Assembly (NCBI GenBank): GCA_015832175.1
Contig: WJXW01000008.1
Span: 1,364,001-1,428,000, forward strand
Reading direction: 5' to 3'
Length of the DNA: 64,000 nt
DNA from: Paraphaeosphaeria minitans
Lineage: Eukaryota; Ascomycota; Dothideomycetes; Pleosporales; Didymosphaeriaceae
Below, one piece after another: positions 57,773 to 64,000 of the stretch. The notes beneath the pieces were generated by a model. That model saw only the letters and a program-made list of their open reading frames with translations, was not told where the DNA came from and searched no databases. Each line of letters opens with the position of its first letter. The stretch's first letter is position 1. The position numbers were made by a program, and so were the translations under genes.

Positions 57773-58883
57773 CTAGTACCCCCTCTTCGCAAGCTTCTCC
57801 TGCTCGCCGAGGTCGCCGCAGTTGATGCCGACCATGGCCTCACCCAGGTCCATCGACACCTCCATCAGCACCTTCGGGTCCTTGTAGTGCGTCACCGCCT
57901 GCACGATCGCCTTCGCCCTCTTCGCCGCGTCTCCGCTCTTGAAGATGCCGCTGCCCACAAACACGCCGTCGCAGCCCAGCTGCATCATGAGCGCCGCGTC
58001 CGCAGGCGTCGCGACGCCGCCGGCGGCAAAGTTGACGACGGGCAGGCGGCCCAGCTTCGCCGTCTCCTTGAGCAGCGCGTAGTCGACGCCGAGCTCCTTC
58101 GCGTACGTGTACAGCTCGGTCGAGGACATGGCCGAGGCCTTCTGGATGTCCGAGTTGACCTGGCGCATGTGGCGGACTGCCTCGATGACGTCGCCGGTGC
58201 CGGCCTCGCCTTTTGTGCGGATCATGGCGGCGCCTTCGGAGACGCGGCGCAGGGCCTCGCCGAGGTTGCGGCAGCCGCAGACGAAGGGGATGCGGAAGGG
58301 GTGCTTGTCGACGTGGTGGATGGCGTCGGCCGGGGTGAGGACTTCGGACTCGTCGACGTAGTCTACGCCGAGGGCTTCGAGGATCTGGGTGTGGGCTGTC
58401 AGCACGCTGTGGGTATAGGGAGCGGAGATCGAAGTCTGCTGAGCAGAGGGACGGGCAGGGTGCGAGGGGAACGCACCTGGCACTCGACAAAGTGGCCAAT
58501 TCGTGCCTTGGCCATGACGGGTATCGTGACGGTGTCCATGATCTCCCTGATCATCTGCGGGTCGCTCATGCGCGCCACGCCGCCTTGTGCTCGAATGTCT
58601 GCGGGGACGCGCTCGAGGGCCATGACGGCAACTGCGCCGGCCTCTTCTGCTATGCGTGCCTGTTCTCGCCGTCAGGGCTGTTCGAAATTGGTCTTGCAGA
58701 CATTCTGCTATTCCAGCGCGCTCATCCAAAACCACCAAGATCGTGACGACGTACCTGCTCAGCGTTGACAACATCCATGATGACTCCACCCTTCAGCATT
58801 CTCGCCAATCCTGCTTTGACGGCGAAGTTGTTCTCGCCATCCTGAGCAGTGTTGCCGTTCGAAGTGGGAAGTTCTGTAGGCAT
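57773..58883 (-). CDS. PDX1: Pyridoxal 5'-phosphate synthase, synthase subunit (PDX1/SNZ, pyroA)
   Basis: Makes vitamin B6 (PLP) from ribose 5-phosphate, glyceraldehyde 3-phosphate and ammonia supplied by the glutaminase PDX2/SNO; cytosolic (beta/alpha)8 barrel. Exons 58755-58883, 58477-58659 and 57773-58384; introns 95 and 92 nt; 307 aa. Seen: [19 protein letters not shown] with Asp37, the catalytic Lys94 in [11 protein letters not shown], the [14 protein letters not shown] and [13 protein letters not shown] blocks with the second active-site Lys, and [27 protein letters not shown]. It is full length, with a one-residue-class difference in the tail (KRGY). No glutaminase partner is in the window. 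Confidence 0.97.
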
Positions 58884-59673
58884 CTCGACGTTCAAGTGAC
58901 TGTCGACTTTGTTTAGTCGGCGTAGAGTTACTAGGTGGCGAGGAGCTTCTTCGTTCTCCAACAATGCAGTGAGAGGATTGAAGGCGATGGAGGTGAGTCA
59001 ATTGGTTCGGTGGAAATGATACAAAGAAGAGAGGATCCGCAAAGAGAATGTGAGTCAAGGTCCTTGATCGTTAGGATTACTTGCAGAAAAAAGAAGCCGC
59101 TGCACAGTCTTGCCCGCCCGGCAGAGGCGAGACCATTGCCCCGCGCCGTTGGTTCAACCCCACACACATGGATACTGACGGAAGTCTGTCCGGTGCTTAC
59201 GCGCGAACGGCCCAACCAGGAGCTGAGTCTATTTCGCCAATGGTTGGTCCTGCCTAGACACGACTATTGGCCAGTACATTTTTTGACCGTCTGGGTCTTC
59301 GTTGAAAATGATGCATGCTTTAGACTACACAACTGGTGATGCACCACAGCTTGGGTTGATTATCAAGAATTGTGCATCAATGTCTAGGACCAGCGAGAGC
59401 GTAGTGGGTCTGCAGCGGGGACTGATCTGTTAGCCTGATCGAGGACTCTGTGAGTCGAATACCTGACTAGGTAGGTATCTAGTCTACAGGGTATCATAGA
59501 CGTGTGCAAATTTACTAGTCGCGAAGTCGGAGATCTGGCGCTAATACAACTCCGAGAATATCTAATGCATGTTGTGCCGCGTAATGCCGAGATTCCAGTG
59601 CTACCAAAAGTAAGACGAGACGCCGCTAACGCTATGTGTATCTTCTACAAGGGCGCGCTGTACTCTATGGTGA
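58884..59673. other. Intergenic between PDX1 and aminopeptidase P
   Basis: The PDX1 upstream region and the AMPP 3' flank. A 65-codon plus-strand frame near 59502 is not called. Confidence 0.4.
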
Positions 59674-61786
59674 TTAGTAGGGCGCGGTCTCGCGTTTGAG
59701 CCACGCCATGGTCAGCGGGTCGTTCTCGAAGAACTTGCTGGTCTTGTCGAAAATCTCTTGGTGGTACTCGTTGATAAACGTCGTCTCAGCTTCAGACAGC
59801 AGACTCATGTCGACGAGCTTCCGGCAATGAGGCGTCATGGTGACATGTTCGAATCCAAGATATGGCTTGTCGCCGAATTTGTGTTTAGTTTCCACTTCCT
59901 TGACCAAGACCATGTTCTCGATGCGGATACCGAACTTGCCATCCTCGTAGTATCCAGGTTCGTTTGACACGACGTTGCCTACGGATAGAGGCACTTCAGA
60001 GTACGAGACGCGGGTGCCAATACCGATGGGTCCCTCATGGACGTTGAGGAAAGAGCCAACACCATGGCCGGTGCCATGTCTGTAGTCGAGGCCTTCCGCC
60101 CACAAAAACTGCCTAGCCAAAACGTCAATGGCGAAACCGGTGGTTCCCTTGGGGAATTTGACCCGCTCAAGTGCAATGTGCCCTTTCAGAACAAGTGTGT
60201 ATGCTGTCTTTTCGGTCTCTGTCGGTTCACCAAAATGAAGAGTTCGGGTGGTGTCAGTGGTGCCGTCCCGATACTGAGCGCCAGAGTCGCAGAGATAGAT
60301 AGCCTTCGGATCGATGACCGATGCAAGAGGCTTCTCAGGCTTGTAGTGTATTACCGCGGCGTTCGCTCCGGTCGAGGATATCGTGTCAAAGGATAACCCC
60401 ATGAACAGGTCGTGCTTTGCGCGAATTGACTCTAGTTTGTCCGCCCCGTCTACTTCGTCGAGAGTGGCATTCTTCTCGATGAGCTGGTCTTCTAACCACG
60501 CAAAGTATTCCGACAGTGCGGCACCGTCGCGAATGTGACAGTTTCGCATGCCCTCGAGCTCGACCTCATTCTTCACTGCCTTCGCGTCTCCGATAGGACT
60601 ACGAGATTCATCTACACGTTCCTCGCCGCCGAGAGCTTTGTTCAAAGCCCACGACGCCCTGTTCGATGTCAAGAACTTTTTCTTCTCTGTTGCCTCGCTA
60701 TTCGCGTCGAATGCTGCTGCGCTAAGTGCCTCAAGGTCACTGAAGATAGCATCGTATGGCTTTATGGCCACCTTGTCCCCCAGGTGCTCTTTCACTTCTG
60801 GCGTAAGTTTGCTTTCGTCGACGTATAGGATGGCTTCCGTGGGTGTGACCACCGCATACGAAAAGAAGACTGGGTTGTATGGAATACTGCGATGGGTCAG
60901 TTTGCGTGTCATCCTTGTTCAAGGGCAACCTACTCGCTTCCACGTAGATTGTATAGCCACGCGATTTCGTCCAGCAGCGATGCAACGAAACCAAGACTCT
61001 TCTTCTTCTCCAACTCCTTTCGAATGTCGGCGATCTTGTCATCGAAGCTTTTGCCCGAATGCTGCATCGGTTGCACAATGACTTTCTCGCTCGGCCGCGA
61101 CGGCCTCTCCTTGCCCCATACGAGATCGATGAGGTTCTCGTCCACTGCCTTGTAATCGCCTCCCTTCTTCTTGATCTTGTCCGCAAGCTTGCGAGCATCT
61201 GCTGCGGTCACCACAGTGGGATCCACACCCACGACCTTCCCTCCCGCAACCTGGTCTGCTGTCCATTCCTGGATTGTGGGAACGTCTTGCAACCCCTGCT
61301 TAAGGAGCTCCCAATGGCTGTCGAGCTGCTTCTCGGCCTGGTTGAAGTAGCGTCCGTCTGTGGATAGGGCGGCCTTCTCATGGGTGATGACTGCGTACCC
61401 AGCAGATCCCGAAAATCCGCTTATGTACTCTGGTGGGTCTCAGTATGTGCGAGGCGGGGTGTTGATGGGGGTATCAGACCGCGGCGTCCATCGCAGGGAG
61501 CAATGTATTCGCTCTGGTGGCTGTCCTCGGAAGGAACCACTGTGGGGTTGTGAGCGAGAGGCACTGTATCTTAGTTATATCAGACTGTACTGTAGACATC
61601 GATCTGGCGCTCCTGCATGAGCTTGCGGAGCTCTGCGAGCCGCTCGGAGGTGTTGACCTTCTCCATATCGAGTAGACGGCGGATAGCTGTGGCGTGGAAC
61701 GCTCTCTGGCAATGGAAGGGCAGTCTTCGGGCTGCGTACGCTGCAGGAGTCGCGTGCGTGCGCAGGAGGGAGCGCGATAGCAGCAT
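59674..61786 (-). CDS. ampp: Xaa-Pro aminopeptidase P (peptidase M24B)
   Basis: Dimetal peptidase that removes an N-terminal residue preceding proline. Exons 61591-61786, 61480-61539, 60934-61429 and 59674-60886; introns 51, 50 and 47 nt; 654 aa. The start at 61786 gives an Arg/Ala/Ser-rich leader ([21 protein letters not shown]) that looks mitochondrial; an internal ATG ([13 protein letters not shown]) begins the conserved cytosolic form. Seen: [50 protein letters not shown]; then the pita-bread catalytic fold with metal ligands in [14 protein letters not shown] (two Asp), [15 protein letters not shown] (His), [10 protein letters not shown] (Glu) and FGIRIENM (Glu). All five ligands are present, so it should be active. 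Confidence 0.96.
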
Positions 61787-62494
61787 GAATGACTTTCCAA
61801 GGCGGGTCCTAGTACGGTACCTTCTTTTCCAGCTGCAGCTTCCGCGTCTGCCCCTCGACGGCAATCCAGCCCATCGACTGGCCGCGCACCTGCCTAGCTT
61901 GCTAGCTAGCCTAGCGCCTTTCTACAGCCTCGCGCTTGCCGCCAAGCCAGCCCACCAGCCCACCAGCACGACGACGACAACGACGACGACCGAATCCTGC
62001 GCAGCACCACCCTCTGCTGCCGGATCCGGACTCTAGATGCTGTGAAGATGCTTGTGCGTCCTTGTCCGTTTGCCTTCCAGTCTCCCGACGCACCCACGCA
62101 GTCAGATGCATCTTGCTAAACCTCCGGACAAACTTAGGCCAGGCTCTGTTGCATCTTTTCTGTGGCGCTACCTAACAGAGCGTGGAACACGACTTTCTAT
62201 GAGCTTGCTAATGCTGCAGCATTCTTCTTCGAACAAAAGTAGCTACCGGCATTCATTCAGAGGTACGTGATCGCATACTAGTTCATTCGCATCTAGCGAG
62301 TCATATTTTCTCGCAAGGACGCCAACCTCAGCCCGGGGTTCATACGGGATCAACTTGACCCCAGCAAAGTTCGCTCGTTCGTGTACCCAAAATGTACAAT
62401 ATGCAGACAGACTAAAAGCAGCACAGTCAGTCAGCAGAACGACCCGCTAACATCTTCCAGCGCAATAACACCAGTGTCGCTACACCCCACCATA
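61787..62494. promoter_or_regulatory. Divergent region between AMPP and importin genes
   Basis: About 700 bp between opposite starts. Several GACGAC/CGACGA repeats near 61968-61990 and an iterated agcccaccagc near 61945-61965. No TATA box evident. Confidence 0.45.
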
Positions 62495-64000
62495 ATGGCA
62501 GCGCCGCAAGCGCAAGCGCTTCCGTTGGCTCTACCAGACATCGAAGCACTCGTCAAGACCCTATATGATCCTGGTCAAGCCACCAAAATCCCCCAGACCG
62601 AAGCCACGCTTCGTGTGCTGCAGAGGTCCCCACAGGGTTGGGAGATTGGCGACGCCTTGCTGAACAGTGCCGACCCAAATGTTCAATTCTTCGGGGCGCT
62701 AACACTTACTGTGAAAGTCAATGCAGATTCGTAAGTTATGAAGCCCTCAAAAGCTTTTCTATATTTTGTTGACTTGAATTAGCGCAGACTTGAATGAAGA
62801 AGAATCGGCTCAGTTGCTTTCCAAGCTCATCGTACGTTTCAAAACAGCCACGGGTTGTCCCATGGCTAATTTCATAAGCATCATCTTGTCACGAATCCAA
62901 GCTCCGCCACAGCGACACGGAAACTATGCTCGACGCTTGCTCAATATTTTACCAAGCCCATCTCGTCATGGGTAGAATGCATCCGAAGTCTGACACTCTC
63001 ATTCGCTTTACAACGGCCGGTTCTAGATGACACACTCGACGGTCATCCTTCGACCTGGGATGTGCTTCCTCCGCTGGCAGACAACCACCTCTTGACGTTA
63101 CTAGACTTCGCAATGAATGTCGCTGACGAGGCAAAGAAGTTGTCAAATCGCCCTGAGTGAGTTGTGTATGATGAGTTGTAAAGTACGCGACTGATTTGCC
63201 TCAGCCAACGACCCCATGAACGCCTGATCGCAAACGTTGAAAGCCTAGAAGTTCTATTGCAAGTTGCTTTCGGACGAGGCATCAAATATCTGTCAACACC
63301 GCCGGACGATCCTAACTATGAGCGGCTGCTACAAGCTGGGGAAAAGCTGTGTGTCGCATCATTCGAATGCTTTCTTGGCTGGATTTTTTACGCGCAATCC
63401 GAGTTCAAAGCTGTGCCTGAAAAGCTAATACACCTTCGCTCAATCACTGAACTGTCCTTTTCCTGCCTGGAGTATCACGTGGATGATGCTATGGAACATA
63501 TCGCGACCATACTCGAGGGCTATCCAAAATTCTTCGAAGAGGAACACCTGTACATGCTTTGGGGTTTGATAACGAGCCAATGGGGCCTTGAAATTCTCAA
63601 AAACCTTGATGCGGAGACTGTCTCGTTGGCAAGGATAATAGTCGCATACGGTTCTGAGCTGGTTGAAACGAAGAAACTTTACCAGGAGCCCGATAATGGT
63701 CATTGCCAGCAAGTTTCATGTAAGTCTGATGATATTCTAGCTCTATTATGAGTATAGCTGCTAATCAACCATCAGCGTTTCTTCATGAACTACTCAAATA
63801 TCCAGACCCAGTGGGCGTTGAGGATGAAGTGGCCCTGATTGCGTTGGACTTCTGGAGCACATACACATCCGCGATTGCCGAAGAGTCATTCCTTTACTCA
63901 GAGGGAGAGCACCCTCCGTGGTTTGTCGCCGCAAGGAGCCATGTCTTCCAGGCAATTTCTGAATTGCTGCAAAAGATCATCTATCCGCCTTCAGAGGTCA
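62495..64000 (+). CDS. Importin-beta family karyopherin (Kap122/Importin-13-like), 5' part
   Basis: Carries proteins through the nuclear pore, using Ran-GTP. The gene runs off the right edge. Exons 62495-62730, 62783-62831, 62879-63156, 63205-63719 and 63776-64000+; introns 52, 47, 48 and 56 nt, all with GTAAGT/GTACGT/GTGAGT donors and phase-consistent. Seen: an N-terminal importin repeat (IEALVKTLYDPGQATKIPQTEATLRVLQRSPQGW; NPNVQFFGALTLTVKVN), then ATRKLCSTLAQYFTKP (Kap122/IPO13-like), paired helices such as LLDFAMNVADEAKKL, and FHELL-like repeats, ending in FWSTYTSAIAEE. The N-terminal pattern QRSPQGWEIGDALL fits Kap122/IPO13 better than Kap95 or Kap104. Only about 430 of an expected about 950-1000 residues are visible. 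Confidence 0.88.

Noticed and set aside
57887..58768. 293-codon plus-strand frame across PDX1
   Set aside because: It runs through the introns of a certain minus-strand gene; a GC-rich antisense shadow.

Overview
The window is nuclear DNA of a filamentous ascomycete. Nearly every gene model needs short spliceosomal introns (44-61 nt typical, GTRNGT donors, CTAAC/CTGAC-like branch sites, YAG acceptors). The families present include ATG101, a fungal SUT-type glucoside transporter, CE15 glucuronoyl esterase, a GPI-anchored cysteine-rich protein and a fungal Uma2/PD-(D/E)XK-like protein. Gene content and the lignocellulose esterase fit a plant-associated or saprotrophic Dothideomycete (Pleosporales-like), but the order is inference. 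No bacterial operon logic, CRISPR array or obvious transposon was found.

Layout. 0-17 kb is an accessory-looking block: a frameshifted alpha/beta hydrolase, several multi-exon genes of unknown function (3.3-4.9, 5.4-6.4, 6.9-8.8, 8.9-9.5, 9.8-10.3, 13.7-14.1 kb), a protein whose N-terminal half resembles uracil-glycosylase-like folds (11.8-13.5), a nuclease-fold-like protein (14.9-16.1), and a 17-bp minisatellite. A tRNA-Gly(GCC) with a 28-nt intron lies at 17.1 kb. From 18.5 kb onward the genes are mostly conserved: SET methyltransferase; MRPL7/uL5m divergent from a CaaX-ended deubiquitinase; GPI-anchored Cys-rich protein; ORC2; MFS sugar transporter; ATG101; an uncertain gene; CE15 glucuronoyl esterase; SWI/SNF-type ATPase with bromodomain; SUT-like transporter divergent from NHX1 Na+/H+ exchanger; an acidic-repeat/SR-rich unknown; GPI mannosyltransferase SMP3; SKP1; PDX1 (vitamin B6); aminopeptidase P; and the 5' part of an importin-beta (Kap122/IPO13-like) that runs off the end.

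Functional links are loose. SKP1 and the deubiquitinase both belong to ubiquitin turnover. The esterase and two sugar transporters fit plant-polymer and sugar use. SMP3 builds the GPI anchor that the 24.5-25.3 kb protein would carry. ORC2, SET, SNF2 and SKP1 are chromatin or cell-cycle functions. Exon coordinates were derived by hand from splice signals and reading-frame continuity; most models total an exact multiple of three, which is internal support, but none has been checked by RNA or database search.
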